From Pontibacter amylolyticus (GTDB lineage Bacteria; Bacteroidota; Bacteroidia; Cytophagales; Hymenobacteraceae), in NCBI RefSeq assembly GCF_014638845.1, contig NZ_BMFP01000005.1, forward strand, positions 32,838 through 96,837: DNA of 64,000 nucleotides. The letters are read 5' to 3'. The notes under the pieces were generated by a model, which ran no database searches, had not been told where the DNA came from, and saw only the letters and a program-made list of their open reading frames with translations. Both the position numbers and the translations under genes were made by a program. Shown piece after piece: positions 1-9,476 of the stretch (the first letter of the stretch is position 1; every line of letters starts with the position of its first letter).

Positions 1-783
1 ACCCTTACAAACTGTGACGACGACGACCCAGTAGTGTGCAACACCATCGCCGTACATGATGGCAATGACCAAGGCGGAGTTATTGGCCAAGCACTCTCGA
101 AAGACCTCCAAGTAAAGGTGACAAACACCGATGGGAAGCCTTTGCCTAACACGACAGTTCGTTGGGAAGTAGTAGAGGGTGGCGGATCCCTTTCAGTTTC
201 TAATTCTAAAACCAATGAAGAAGGCATAGCTTCCTCTAGCTGGACCTTTGGCCAAAGTAATGGACGTGTGCGTGCTACCTTAGAAAACTCATCCCAATGC
301 AAATCAAGTTCAACTGAATTTAAAGCCGAGCCCATATCGCTTACTTTAAATTCTAGCAGCACACATATAGATCCCATTGGGGTGAAAAGTCAGGAAAATT
401 GCTTTGAATTCAATTATGTGATTGGTGTAACCACAAATACTGACTTGAGTCATTACTTTATTGATATTGAAGGCGAGTATAAATACGAGACACGACCAAG
501 CTCTGAATTCTACTATGCCACGGGTACAGTAAGCGCAGATAGAAAATCTGTAACTTTCATGGATTGTTACATATTTGGAGATGAAAATTACATTGACGAC
601 TGGTTTACTATAAGCCTTTACAATTATAGTGACATCGAGGACGGGGAGCCGCGCGAGAATGCGAAACCAGTCATTACTTCTAATCGAATCGGTCCTTTCA
701 GAACTAACCGACCACCTAACTCACCAAGGCTCGCTAACGGCTCAGACCGCCCTGTTGTTTCTGCCCGTTTAGGCAGACGCTAA
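1..783 (+). CDS. Ig-like (Big-type) surface lipoprotein, 5' end outside window
   Basis: The reading frame is open from base 1, so the gene starts upstream of the window. The first visible residues read TLTNC-DDDD-P, which looks like the end of a lipoprotein signal peptide with the lipidated Cys at bases 13-15 followed by an acidic run, as is common in Bacteroidota. The stretch encoded by about 70-300 (GGVIGQ...VTNTDGKPLPNT.VRW...G...S.SNSKTNEEG) has the pattern of a bacterial Ig-like domain of the Big_1/invasin kind: a V-T-D-x-G-x-P-L start and a 'T-N-x-x-G-x-A' strand. The C-terminal half is not recognised. It is probably a surface-exposed lipoprotein. Function is unknown. Base composition is more AT-rich than the neighbouring nuo genes, and no GGTATA motif is seen in it. 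Confidence 0.75.
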   Translation, partial: TLTNCDDDDPVVCNTIAVHDGNDQGGVIGQALSKDLQVKVTNTDGKPLPNTTVRWEVVEGGGSLSVSNSKTNEEGIASSSWTFGQSNGRVRATLENSSQCKSSSTEFKAEPISLTLNSSSTHIDPIGVKSQENCFEFNYVIGVTTNTDLSHYFIDIEGEYKYETRPSSEFYYATGTVSADRKSVTFMDCYIFGDENYIDDWFTISLYNYSDIEDGEPRENAKPVITSNRIGPFRTNRPPNSPRLANGSDRPVVSARLGRR

Positions 784-904
784 CCGGTACATACGGATAC
801 TTCTCACAGGTACCCGCTGTTTCGCAACGGGTAATCTGCTTCATGAATCCCTTTCCATCCCTTGACTTGACATTATATTCTACCTATTGTGCGGTAAAGG
901 CAAC

Positions 905-941
905 AAAAAAGGCCTGTCCTTTTACAGAACAGGCCTTTTGA
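905..941 (-). terminator. Intrinsic terminator of purF
   Basis: An 11-bp stem (907-917 with 929-939, core GGCCTGT/ACAGGCC) is followed on the minus strand by a run of six T. It lies about 20 bases after the purF stop. Confidence 0.85.
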
Positions 942-959
942 AAGGAAATTGAATCTTTA

Positions 960-2852
960 TTAATAGGCGCGAACGGCCTTGTTTTCCACGAAGTTCATAA
1001 AGGCGCGGTTCACGACACGAGTACCGCCCGGCGTCGGGTAGTTACCGGTAAAGTACCAGTCGCCACTGTGGTTCGGGCAGGCCAGGTGCAGGTCTTCGAT
1101 GCGTTGGTAGATCACCTGTACTTCAGCATTCACCTCCGGCGCTTTCACAATCTCAGACACTTTAACGGAAATTTCGTCATGCGTAAACAAGTCGAAGAGC
1201 TCTTTCACGTAGTTGGTTTCCATGATAGCCGGCGTACCTTGCACAGCTTGTATCTTGTCGTATACCTCGTCCACTTTGTAGTACAAGCCACGGTCTTTCA
1301 GCAGAGCCAGCATGGCACGGAAGGCCACAAACTCCTTTAAGCGAGACATGTCAATGCCGTAGCAGTCCGGGTAGCGGATCTGCGGAGCGCAGGATACGAT
1401 GATGATCTTCTTCGGCTCCAGCTTGTCGAGCATGCGGATGATGCTTTTCTCGAGCGTCGTGCCGCGCACAATGGAGTCGTCGAGTACTACCAGGGTATCT
1501 ATGCCTTTTTTCACCACCTCATAAGTCGTGTCGTACACGTGCGTTACCAGGTCGTCGCGGCTATCGTTATCGGTGATGAAGGTACGCAACTTCACGTCTT
1601 TGATCACCAGTTTCTCAGCACGCGGTTTAAACTGCAGAATCTCGTCGAGCTGTTCTTCGTTCAGCTCCTGGTTCAGGATAGCCTGCTTGCGGTAGCCGCG
1701 CAGGTAGTCTTCGATGCCTTTCATCATACCCAGCCACGATGACTCCGCCGTGTTCGGGATATAGGAGAAGACCGTGTTTTTCAGGTCGTAGTCGATGGCC
1801 TCCAGAATCTGCGGGCACAGGCGGCGGCCCATGTTCTTGCGCTCTTCATAGATCTCCGGGTCGTTGCCTCTGGAGAAGTAAATGCGCTCAAAGCTGCAGG
1901 ACTTTTTCTCGAGCTGCGGCATGATCTCTTTCAGATCGGCATTGCCAGCCTTATCCACGATCAGGGCATGGCCCGGCGTGATTTCCTGGATCTCGCTGTA
2001 CTCAATGTCGAAAGCCGTTTTAATGGCTGGCTTCTCTGATGCAATCACCACCACCTCGTCGTCCATGTAATAGTAGGCCGGGCGAATCCCGTTTGGGTCG
2101 CGCACCACAAAAGAGGCACCATAACCCGTCAGACCTGCCATGGCATAGCCGCCGTCAAAGTCCTTACAGGCGCGCTTAAGCACACGCTGCAGACTCAGGT
2201 TATCTTCGATCAGGGAGGTGATTTCTTTGTTTGTATACTCGTCTTTGTAAGACTCGAACAGCATCTGGTTTTCCTCATCCAGGAAGTGCCCGATCTTTTC
2301 GAGCACTGTAATGGTATCAGTCTTTTGCTTTGGATGCTGGCCCAACTCGATCAGCTTCTGGAACTGCTCATCCACGTTGGTCATGTTGAAGTTACCAGCC
2401 ACGGCCAGGCTGCGGCTGCGCCAGTTGTTCTCGCGCACCATCGGGTGGCAGTTGTCTATACTGTTGACGCCGTGCGTACCGTAGCGCAGGTGGCCCAGGT
2501 ATACATCGCCCAGAAAAGGCAGGTTCTCCCAAACCCAATTCGTATTCAGGGCTTTCTCAGGCTGATCTTCCTTCAGCTTTTTAAACTCCTTGCCGATCTT
2601 CCCGAAAATGCTGTCGATGGCGCGGGTCTTCACAGAACGGAAGCGGTTAATGTACTCCATACCAGGACCAGCATCTATCTTGATACTGGCTACCCCTGCC
2701 CCGTCCTGGCCGCGGTTGTGCTGCTTTTGCATCAGCAGGTATAGTTTGTTGACACCGTACATCGGAGTGCCATACTTTTCAACGTAATACTCGATTGGTT
2801 TTCGGAGCCTGATCAGGGCTATTCCGCACTCGTGCTTAATTGAATCGCTCAT
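960..2852 (-). CDS. purF: Amidophosphoribosyltransferase, long Bacteroidota type
   Basis: This is the glutamine-dependent enzyme that makes 5-phosphoribosylamine from PRPP, the first step of purine synthesis in the cytoplasm. The N-terminal class II glutamine amidotransferase domain has its nucleophile at Cys9 (IKHE-CGIA), implying an eight-residue propeptide to be removed. It also shows NRGQDGAG near 47-54 and HLRYGTHG near 121. The PRPP loop VVLDDSIVRGTT is at about 455-466. At 630 aa it is longer than the usual 470-510 aa; extra segments lie in the first 120 residues and at 370-420. The start is the ATG at 2852. It follows nuoN by 17 bases and probably shares its transcript, although the functions are unrelated. 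A second, canonical purF may exist elsewhere in the genome, which cannot be seen here. Confidence 0.88.
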   Translation of the reverse strand: MSDSIKHECGIALIRLRKPIEYYVEKYGTPMYGVNKLYLLMQKQHNRGQDGAGVASIKIDAGPGMEYINRFRSVKTRAIDSIFGKIGKEFKKLKEDQPEKALNTNWVWENLPFLGDVYLGHLRYGTHGVNSIDNCHPMVRENNWRSRSLAVAGNFNMTNVDEQFQKLIELGQHPKQKTDTITVLEKIGHFLDEENQMLFESYKDEYTNKEITSLIEDNLSLQRVLKRACKDFDGGYAMAGLTGYGASFVVRDPNGIRPAYYYMDDEVVVIASEKPAIKTAFDIEYSEIQEITPGHALIVDKAGNADLKEIMPQLEKKSCSFERIYFSRGNDPEIYEERKNMGRRLCPQILEAIDYDLKNTVFSYIPNTAESSWLGMMKGIEDYLRGYRKQAILNQELNEEQLDEILQFKPRAEKLVIKDVKLRTFITDNDSRDDLVTHVYDTTYEVVKKGIDTLVVLDDSIVRGTTLEKSIIRMLDKLEPKKIIIVSCAPQIRYPDCYGIDMSRLKEFVAFRAMLALLKDRGLYYKVDEVYDKIQAVQGTPAIMETNYVKELFDLFTHDEISVKVSEIVKAPEVNAEVQVIYQRIEDLHLACPNHSGDWYFTGNYPTPGGTRVVNRAFMNFVENKAVRAY

Positions 2853-2869
2853 AGGGGTTGTAAAAGTAT

Positions 2870-4378
2870 CTAGGCCAGCAGTTTCTCTATCCAGTGCAGC
2901 AGCAGGTCAGGTTTAAAAAAGAAGACCAGCAGCGGCAGGGCGAAAAAAACCAGCAGCAGCTTATTTGACAGTGAAATAACTAAATTTTCGGCAGTTTGAT
3001 TCCTTTTCAGGAAAAGGTAATATGGTATTTTGATATAGTAGAACAAAGCTGCCCCCGTCAGTAGGATACCGACCACAAGCAAGGCCAGCAGCATAGGTTG
3101 TCCGGTGGCGGTGTAAGCTTCCCACACGTTGCTAAAAACCAGCAGCTTCCCTATAAATCCGGCCAGCGGCGGCAGCCCCGTTAAAGAGAGCAGAAAGAGC
3201 AGCGCCATAACGCCGGCAAACGGAATGCGGGGCCCCATTCCCTGAAAATCCTCGAGCGTGCGCACCTGCCAGTTTTCCTCGGCCATTTGCAGGAACAGAA
3301 ACATGCCGAAGTTCATGAAGAGCAGCACCGTCATGTAAAAGAGCACGCTCACGGTATAGTCACTGCCAAATGCCAGCAATGCCATCAACAGAAAACCGGC
3401 ATGTGACACCGAAGAGAAAGCCATCAGACGCCGCGGCGTGCGCTGCCAGAGCGCCGTGAAGTTACCAACCGCAAGCGTCGCCAGGGCGGCTATACCCAGG
3501 AAAAGCTGCACATCGGAAAAAGCACTGGCAATGGTCGGGTCGGCGAAGGCAGCCACAAAGCGCATGATTACGATGATGCCCGCCATCTTAGGACCTGTGG
3601 AGAAGAGCGCCACGATCGGCATGGGTGCTCCCTGGTAGACATCCGGCGTCCAGAAGTGAAAAGGGGCAGCCGATATTTTGAAAAGGAAACCAGCAAACAC
3701 CAGGATGGCCGCCACCGTTACCATCAGCGGACTGGCATCCAGCAGGCTGCGCCAAAACGACACCAAGGTATAATCCAGCGAGCCGGTCAGGCCATAGAAA
3801 AAGGACATGCCGTAGAGCATCACGCCCGCCGAGAGCGTGCCATACAGCACATACTTCAGGCCCGCTTCCACAGCTCTTTTCTCTTCTTTGAGGGTAAGCG
3901 TCAGGATGTAGGAGGCAATGGACACGATCTCGATCGCCAGGAAAACCATCAGTAGGTTCACGGATTTTGCCATCAGGTTGAGGCCCAGTACGAGCATCAG
4001 GATCAAAGCATAATACTCACCCCGTCCTTCGCCCTGTTTGCGCTTTTCTATTTTCGGGTTTTGTAGGGAGAGCAGGATGGTAAAGATGCCCGTCAGGCTA
4101 AAGAGTATACCTGCGTAGCGGGCGATACCGTCGGAGCGCAACAAGTTCAGAAACTGCACCTCAGCCAAATGCCTATCCAGCACCAGCAGCACCAGCACCG
4201 AAAACAGCCCGGTGAGCGCAACCCAGGGTAACAGGCGTTTTACTGTTTTAGACTTGAAAAGATCGAGCGTAACCAGCAACAGGAAAAAGAGGGCCAGCAG
4301 CAGTTCGGGCAGCAGCGACCCTGCTCCAGCTAAAATGCTGTCGATGGTCTGGGTGAGTTGTGCTGCCTGTTCTTCCAC
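2870..4378 (-). CDS. nuoN: NADH-quinone oxidoreductase subunit N
   Basis: This is an antiporter-like membrane subunit of respiratory complex I, part of the proton-pumping arm in the inner membrane. The 502-aa protein is almost entirely hydrophobic with about 14 predicted helices. The family signature around the broken helix is visible (FHFWTPDVYQGAP..IVALFSTGPK), with the conserved Lys at the end. The apparent start is GTG at 4378. It is the third of a nuoL-nuoM-nuoN run, 57 bases after nuoM and 17 before purF. Length and order match the usual end of nuo operons. The rest of complex I (nuoA-K) is not upstream, so this trio is a detached unit. Confidence 0.93.
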   Translation of the reverse strand: MEEQAAQLTQTIDSILAGAGSLLPELLLALFFLLLVTLDLFKSKTVKRLLPWVALTGLFSVLVLLVLDRHLAEVQFLNLLRSDGIARYAGILFSLTGIFTILLSLQNPKIEKRKQGEGRGEYYALILMLVLGLNLMAKSVNLLMVFLAIEIVSIASYILTLTLKEEKRAVEAGLKYVLYGTLSAGVMLYGMSFFYGLTGSLDYTLVSFWRSLLDASPLMVTVAAILVFAGFLFKISAAPFHFWTPDVYQGAPMPIVALFSTGPKMAGIIVIMRFVAAFADPTIASAFSDVQLFLGIAALATLAVGNFTALWQRTPRRLMAFSSVSHAGFLLMALLAFGSDYTVSVLFYMTVLLFMNFGMFLFLQMAEENWQVRTLEDFQGMGPRIPFAGVMALLFLLSLTGLPPLAGFIGKLLVFSNVWEAYTATGQPMLLALLVVGILLTGAALFYYIKIPYYLFLKRNQTAENLVISLSNKLLLVFFALPLLVFFFKPDLLLHWIEKLLA

Positions 4379-4435
4379 GTTTCGGTATAAGGTATAGTAG
4401 TGTCCCTGATGATGCTTATAGCACCAGGGCTTGTA

Positions 4436-6181
4436 TTATCTATGTAAAATCGCTTGCAGGATGTTGAGCTGTTCCTGTCCGTTGCGCAGCACCAGCTCTG
4501 TAAAACCAGTCACTGTCATGCCTGTCTTGTCGAGGAGCAGGTGCGGGAAGATGCCGAAGACAAAGGCCAGCACGGCCAGCGGCAACAGCATCAGGTACTC
4601 GCGTTTGGTCAGGTCGGTGAGCTGGGCTTTTCCGCGCAACTCCGGGAAGATCCAGTATTTGCCGAAGAACATGCGCTGCAGTGCCCACAGGTAATAGGCC
4701 GCTGAAAGCAACAGACCGATCACCGCCACGATCGCCATCCAGCGCGGCAGCATACCCGTGGCTTCCGGTGCACTGAAGCTACCGAGCAGCACCAGCAACT
4801 CGGCGATAAAACCCGAGAAGCCCGGCAGACCCAGCGAGGCAAAGAAGGCCACCACGACAAAAGCTGTATAGGCCGGCATGCGTTTGGCAAGTCCCCGAAA
4901 ATTGAGGATCATACGATCGTGTGCCCGGTCATAGATCACGCCTACCACCAGGAAAAGCATGGCAGAGATGAGGCCATGGCTAAACATCATGTAAATAGCG
5001 CCGTTCACGCCTTCGTTCGTCAGCGAAGCCAGCCCCAGCAGCACAAAGCCCATGTGCGACACCGAGGAGTAGGCGATCAGCTTTTTGAGGTCGTTCATGG
5101 CCAGCGCACAGAGGGCCCCATAGATGATGGAGAGCACGCCCAGTCCGCCGACAAAGGTCGAGAAGTAGGCACCAGCATCCGGGAAAACCGGGTATACGAT
5201 TCGGATGAGACCATAACCGCCCACTTTTAACAATATAGCCGCCAGCAATACAGAGATCGGCGTAGGTGCCTCCACGTGCGCATCAGGTAGCCAGGTATGC
5301 ACCGGCACCGAGGGCACTTTGATCAGGAAGCCCGCCAGCACCAGCAGGAAGGCCACAAAACGAATCGGGAGATCGAAGAGGGAAACCCCTGAGAACACAT
5401 GCAACAGACTACCCGGAATAAAGTTGGCCGGCTCCATCATGGCAGGTATACTGAAAGTGCGCACCAGGTCGGCTTCGCTGAACGCGCCTTGCTGCAGCAT
5501 CTGCTGTATCTGGCGAACCATGTCCACGCTGGCAGGAACGTTATGCCCGATCAGGCCCATTTGCTGCGCCGTCGCCTCCGGATCGATCACGGAGGTATAG
5601 AGTCCGATCATCACGATCAGGATGAAGAGCGAACCGATCAAGGTATAGATGAAGAACTTAAGGGCCGCGTACTCGCGTTTGGGACCACCCCACATCCCGA
5701 TCAAAAAGTACATCGGCAGCAGCATGAACTCGAAGAAGAGGTAGAAGAGGAAAAAGTCCAGGGCCAGGAAACAACCCATCACGCTCGTCATGAGCAGGAG
5801 GTAAAGCGAGAAGTAGCCCTTCACGTTTTTGGTGATGGTCCAGGACGAGATCACCCCGATCACGCCTACTATACCTGTCAGCAGCACCATGCCGATGCTC
5901 ACGCCATCCACCCCTACAAAATACTCGATCTGGAAGCGGCCCAGACTACCCAGCGAAAAACCGATCCAGTCCACCTTCTCCACAAACTGGTAGCCTGTCT
6001 GCCCGTTTGCCACCGCAGCACCGTCGAAGCCCAGGTATAGCCACACGGCCACAACCAGTTGCAACAGCGTGCCGCCCAGCGTGACTGCTTTTATGCCCCG
6101 CTCCAGGCGCGCCGGAAGCAGCAACACCGCAAGCGCGGCCAGCAGGGGAAGAAAAATAAGGCTGGAAAGAGTATAATTCAT
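4436..6181 (-). CDS. nuoM: NADH-quinone oxidoreductase subunit M
   Basis: This is the second antiporter-like proton-pumping subunit of complex I. The motif VHTWLPDAHVEAPT followed by SVLLAAILLKVGGYG is diagnostic of the NuoM/ND4 group. I choose the ATG at 6181 (MNYTLSSLIFLPLL), since the only in-frame codon further upstream is a TTG at 6199. The resulting 581 aa is longer than the roughly 510 aa of the E. coli protein. The excess is a hydrophilic insert of about 75 residues (from SVIDPEATAQQ to GVSLFDLP) between membrane segments. The insert looks intact, with no frameshift. It lies 235 bases after nuoL, a spacer that holds low-complexity sequence. Confidence 0.93.
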   Translation of the reverse strand: MNYTLSSLIFLPLLAALAVLLLPARLERGIKAVTLGGTLLQLVVAVWLYLGFDGAAVANGQTGYQFVEKVDWIGFSLGSLGRFQIEYFVGVDGVSIGMVLLTGIVGVIGVISSWTITKNVKGYFSLYLLLMTSVMGCFLALDFFLFYLFFEFMLLPMYFLIGMWGGPKREYAALKFFIYTLIGSLFILIVMIGLYTSVIDPEATAQQMGLIGHNVPASVDMVRQIQQMLQQGAFSEADLVRTFSIPAMMEPANFIPGSLLHVFSGVSLFDLPIRFVAFLLVLAGFLIKVPSVPVHTWLPDAHVEAPTPISVLLAAILLKVGGYGLIRIVYPVFPDAGAYFSTFVGGLGVLSIIYGALCALAMNDLKKLIAYSSVSHMGFVLLGLASLTNEGVNGAIYMMFSHGLISAMLFLVVGVIYDRAHDRMILNFRGLAKRMPAYTAFVVVAFFASLGLPGFSGFIAELLVLLGSFSAPEATGMLPRWMAIVAVIGLLLSAAYYLWALQRMFFGKYWIFPELRGKAQLTDLTKREYLMLLPLAVLAFVFGIFPHLLLDKTGMTVTGFTELVLRNGQEQLNILQAILHR

Positions 6182-6416
6182 CAATATGTTACGACACAAG
6201 TATCACGTATCAAGACACACGACTAACTGAGTCCGTGTCTGCACTGTTATATTTTTATAGCACCGTACCTAGTTTAGGTACATCTTGAAAGAGCATTAGA
6301 CAAAGACCAGAAGACTGTTAGACACAAACCATTTCAATTCCCCCTTTGCACATTCCCCCATCTCCAAATCTTTACATCTCCAAATTTTCAAATCTTTTTG
6401 GTTCGCGAAATTAACA
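6182..6416. other. nuoL-nuoM spacer with repeated words
   Basis: This 235-base spacer separates two co-directional genes. It contains near-repeats of ATCTCCAAATC and TTCAAATC (6358-6400), a type of self-similar AT-rich spacer seen at other places in the window. No ORF or terminator is evident. Confidence 0.5.
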
Positions 6417-8600
6417 TCAATTCAGCATGATGTATAGTATTATCAGAATAAATCCGAAAAGGGAGTAGGCGTAATAAGACTGCACCTTGCCATTCTGAAG
6501 TCCGCGCCCGAAACGGCCGAGCACTTTGGCCATCGCCCCAATCAGCCACACACTGCCATCCACTACCCAACTGTCAAACCATTTCACAATCTTGGAGAAC
6601 ACGACCAGCCATTTGCTCGCGTAGTCCAGGGTATAGTCGATCACGCGCTTGTCGAAGCGGTAGAGCATGCGGGCCATCCGCAGTAAGGGCCGTATAAACA
6701 GCTTGTCGTATACCCCGTCCAGGTAGTAATGGTGATACGTCAGCTTTGCCAGAGCACCGCGCGGCTGTTCCTGCAGCAGCGCTTCGCTGCTTCTTCCTCT
6801 ATACCTGCCGAAGGCCAAGGCTATACCTCCTATTCCCAGCAAAGCAGAGAGCAGTCCGATCACCAGGTGCGTGCTTCCATTGGCGGCATCCTGCAACATT
6901 ACAGCCTCTACCAGACTGCCGGCAAGCAAAGCGCCCTTCTGAGAAAGTTGCGTCAGGCTGATGCCCTGCATTACCCAGCTTCCGGTAAAGGACAGCGGAT
7001 TAAGCGAAAAGAAGATGCCCAGCGACAACACTGCCAATAAGGCTACAGGTATAAGCATCACCCGCTCCATCTCCTGACCTGCCGAAAGTCGCAGCGCCCG
7101 CACATCAAATGGTAAACGGAACGAACCGAAGAACATGAACCACAGATGTCGCCCCATATAGTAAGCCGTGAGCAGCACGACTGTAAACCCGATTATCGGC
7201 ACCATAAAGTACAGGAAGTTCCCATTGACCTGACTCATCGTCTGCGCCCAGGCCCAGCTTCCTGAAAGAATAGCATCTTTGGAAAGGAAACCTGAAAACA
7301 ACGGCAAGCCCACCAGCGCGGCCGCGGCCAGCAGGTAGGTATAGAAGGTGAGCGGCATGGCCTTGCGCAGGCCACCCATGTTGCGGATATCCTGCGGGTC
7401 GATTTCAGCGGGCTGGTGCGTATGATGCAAGCCGCGGTGCATGGCGTGGATGATGATGCCGGCGTTTAGAAAAAGGGCCGCCTTGAAGAAAGCGTGCGTA
7501 GTCAGGTGGAAGAGCGAAGCATCGTGGGCGCCGGTGCCCATGCCCATTACCATATAACCCAGCTGAGAGATCGTAGAGAAGGCCAGCACCGCTTTAATGT
7601 CGTATTGCGTGAGCGCCGCCAGGGCGCCGAGTAGTGCCGTGATGGCGCCAATGATGGCGATGACGGTGAGGGCATCTACCGTAAAGAAAGCGTAGCAGCG
7701 GGCTACCAGGTATACGCCGGCCGCCACCATGGTCGCGGCGTGTATGAGCGAGGACACGGGCGTTGGACCCTGCATGGCATCGGGTAGCCATACCTGCAGC
7801 GGAAACTGCGCCGACTTGCCCACGCAGCCCATAAACAGTCCGAGTCCAGCCAGCGTCAGAAAAAGCGGACTTAACTCGACTGACCAAAACTGCCCCTCAA
7901 AGGTATAGCCTGTCACAAAGGACCCGTTCAGCCACTCCCCTGCCCCCATTAGCGTGCGCAAGGCCTCCAGGTCGAACGTCCGGAAATAGGTATAGAAGGC
8001 AAACAGACCTAGCAGCAGCCCGATATCGCCTACGCGGTTGACCATGAACGCTTTTTTGCTGGCCGCAATGGCAGCCGGACGCTCGTACCAGAAACCGATG
8101 AGCAGGTATGACGACAAGCCCACCAGCTCCCAGAACATAAAGAGCAGCAGCAGGTTATCGACCAGCACAATGCCCAGCATGCTGAAAGTGAAGAGGCCCA
8201 GGTAGGCAAAGTAGCGGCTATACCCTTTGTCGCCGTGCATATAGCCCACCGAAAAAAGCTGCACCAGTAGGGAGATAAACGTGACGATCACCAGCATCAG
8301 CACCGTCAGGTTGTCGAGCAGTATACCGGCTGTGAAATCGGCTATGAAGCTGGACGGCAGGCTAAACCAGACGGCCCGGCTGTGGTATACTTCTGTGTTC
8401 CAGGTTTGGGTAAAGAGGTAGATCGAGAGCGCAAAGGCAAGTGCGGTGGCACCAATCCCCAGCCAGTCGCCCTGCCGGGGCAGCTTTTTGCCCGCCAGGT
8501 ATAGCAGCACAAAAGCCAGCAGCGGCAGCAGAAGCACTCCTACTGCCAGGGTGGTTTGGGGCGTGCCGGCCAATGGTTCAAGAAGTGCGGAAAGCTCCAA
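6417..8600 (-). CDS. nuoL: NADH-quinone oxidoreductase subunit L
   Basis: This is the distal antiporter-like subunit of complex I, carrying the long lateral helix in other species. The 727-aa membrane protein has the signature WLPDAMQGPTPVSSLIHAAT with the following MVAAGVYL, and ends with a long C-terminal part (about 600-727) that includes amphipathic and final hydrophobic segments. It is longer than the E. coli protein of about 613 aa, mainly at the C terminus. The start is uncertain: the reading frame opens with TTG at 8600, and no ATG lies near the first membrane helix. It is the first gene of the nuoL-M-N-purF unit. A hairpin lies in its leader at 8639-8668. Confidence 0.92.
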   Translation of the reverse strand: MELSALLEPLAGTPQTTLAVGVLLLPLLAFVLLYLAGKKLPRQGDWLGIGATALAFALSIYLFTQTWNTEVYHSRAVWFSLPSSFIADFTAGILLDNLTVLMLVIVTFISLLVQLFSVGYMHGDKGYSRYFAYLGLFTFSMLGIVLVDNLLLLFMFWELVGLSSYLLIGFWYERPAAIAASKKAFMVNRVGDIGLLLGLFAFYTYFRTFDLEALRTLMGAGEWLNGSFVTGYTFEGQFWSVELSPLFLTLAGLGLFMGCVGKSAQFPLQVWLPDAMQGPTPVSSLIHAATMVAAGVYLVARCYAFFTVDALTVIAIIGAITALLGALAALTQYDIKAVLAFSTISQLGYMVMGMGTGAHDASLFHLTTHAFFKAALFLNAGIIIHAMHRGLHHTHQPAEIDPQDIRNMGGLRKAMPLTFYTYLLAAAALVGLPLFSGFLSKDAILSGSWAWAQTMSQVNGNFLYFMVPIIGFTVVLLTAYYMGRHLWFMFFGSFRLPFDVRALRLSAGQEMERVMLIPVALLAVLSLGIFFSLNPLSFTGSWVMQGISLTQLSQKGALLAGSLVEAVMLQDAANGSTHLVIGLLSALLGIGGIALAFGRYRGRSSEALLQEQPRGALAKLTYHHYYLDGVYDKLFIRPLLRMARMLYRFDKRVIDYTLDYASKWLVVFSKIVKWFDSWVVDGSVWLIGAMAKVLGRFGRGLQNGKVQSYYAYSLFGFILIILYIMLN

Positions 8601-8628
8601 AATATAGGCTGTCTATGGGTTCGGTCTC

Positions 8629-8668
8629 AAAAAGAGGACACCCTGAGGTACCCCTCAGTTTCAGGGTG
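8629..8668 (-). promoter_or_regulatory. Leader hairpin upstream of nuoL
   Basis: The 8-bp stem CACCCTGA/TCAGGGTG (8639-8646 with 8661-8668) encloses a second possible pairing, GAGG/CCTC. On the minus strand it is followed by TCCTCTTTTT. It looks like a weak terminator in the 5' leader of nuoL with no gene before it on that strand, so attenuation is possible. Confidence 0.4.
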
Positions 8669-8811
8669 CCAATTTACATATATTGTTGCAATAATATAGC
8701 GCTTGATGGCACTGTATGGCTATGCATACTCCATATTTTTCAATTTCTGCAAACAATCATAATTCTATTTCGTTCTGTATGGTATTGTACCATCTAAACA
8801 AAATATGAACT

Positions 8812-9105
8812 ATGGACACACAAGATCTTAAAAGAGACGCACAGGATTTGAAAAACAAAGCTGACAGAATCAACCCTCAGCATAAGGAGGGACCAGTAGC
8901 TGCGGCGATTGAAGACTATACCTCCCGCGTACCATCAGATGTATTCCTTTGGGCTGCGCTGGGCTCTATGGCCGTATCGGCGACACTGAAGATCATGAAG
9001 AAAGATGATGAAGCGCTGTTCGTAGGACAATGGGCTCCTTCTTTCTTACTGTTGGGCAACTACAATAAGATGATCAAGCTTATCGGCTACCAGAGCGACA
9101 AGTAA
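8812..9105 (+). CDS. Small conserved membrane protein, unknown function
   Basis: This 97-aa protein has a charged N-terminal third (MDTQDLKRDAQDLKNK), then a moderately hydrophobic segment (PSDVFLWAALGSMAVSATLKIM) and a second one (APSFLLLGNYNKMIKLIG), suggesting two membrane or membrane-associated helices. I do not recognise a named family. The ATG at 8812 is well placed. The gene is monocistronic, divergent from nuoL, and closed by a very strong terminator. An independent transcript with such a terminator suggests a real, possibly well expressed product. Confidence 0.75.
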   Translation: MDTQDLKRDAQDLKNKADRINPQHKEGPVAAAIEDYTSRVPSDVFLWAALGSMAVSATLKIMKKDDEALFVGQWAPSFLLLGNYNKMIKLIGYQSDK

Positions 9106-9134
9106 GAAGCGCCTGCTATAGTTTCGTGACGAGA

Positions 9135-9175
9135 AACAGAAAGAGGGAGCCCTGGCTCCCTCTTTCTGTTATATT
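9135..9175 (+). terminator. Strong intrinsic terminator
   Basis: A 17-bp perfect stem (9135-9151 with 9154-9170) with a 2-base loop is followed by ATATTTCT. It closes the small membrane protein gene. Confidence 0.85.
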
Positions 9176-9309
9176 TCTACGGTCACTTTACTGGGATTAT
9201 AAACGACTTGTCAGTATTATTAAAATATGATTTAATGAAATTTATAAAGGATAGTTCAAAAATAATATTTTTTTTTGCCAACTGTACAAATTGTAGGTAC
9301 AAATATACC

Positions 9310-9398
9310 TATCTTTGCACCGGCTAAAAGTTGAAGGTTGCCTCTCAGGCAATCCTTTGAAAAGCAGGGCTCCTCTCAAGGGAGCCTTCGCTTTTTAT
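9310..9398 (+). ncRNA. Candidate short RNA with own promoter and terminator
   Basis: TATCTTTG at 9310-9317 matches the Bacteroidota -7 element TAnnTTTG exactly. The -33 element is poor: ATTG at 9290-9293 is only 16 bases away. About 20 bases downstream two hairpins follow: TTGCCT/AGGCAA (9338-9343 with 9347-9352, extended by AAGG/CCTT across one bulged base), then GGCTCC/GGAGCC (9368-9373 with 9381-9386) inside AAAGC/GCTTT, followed by TTTTT. There is no ORF. A transcript of about 75 nt with a Rho-independent end fits a small regulatory RNA. I do not recognise the RNA family. Confidence 0.5.
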
Positions 9399-9476
9399 AC
9401 GCCATACCTCACCCGGAAACGTGCCTGACAGCATGTCCCTGATGTGATAATCCGCTAAAAAGCTATAAGAAAATCG

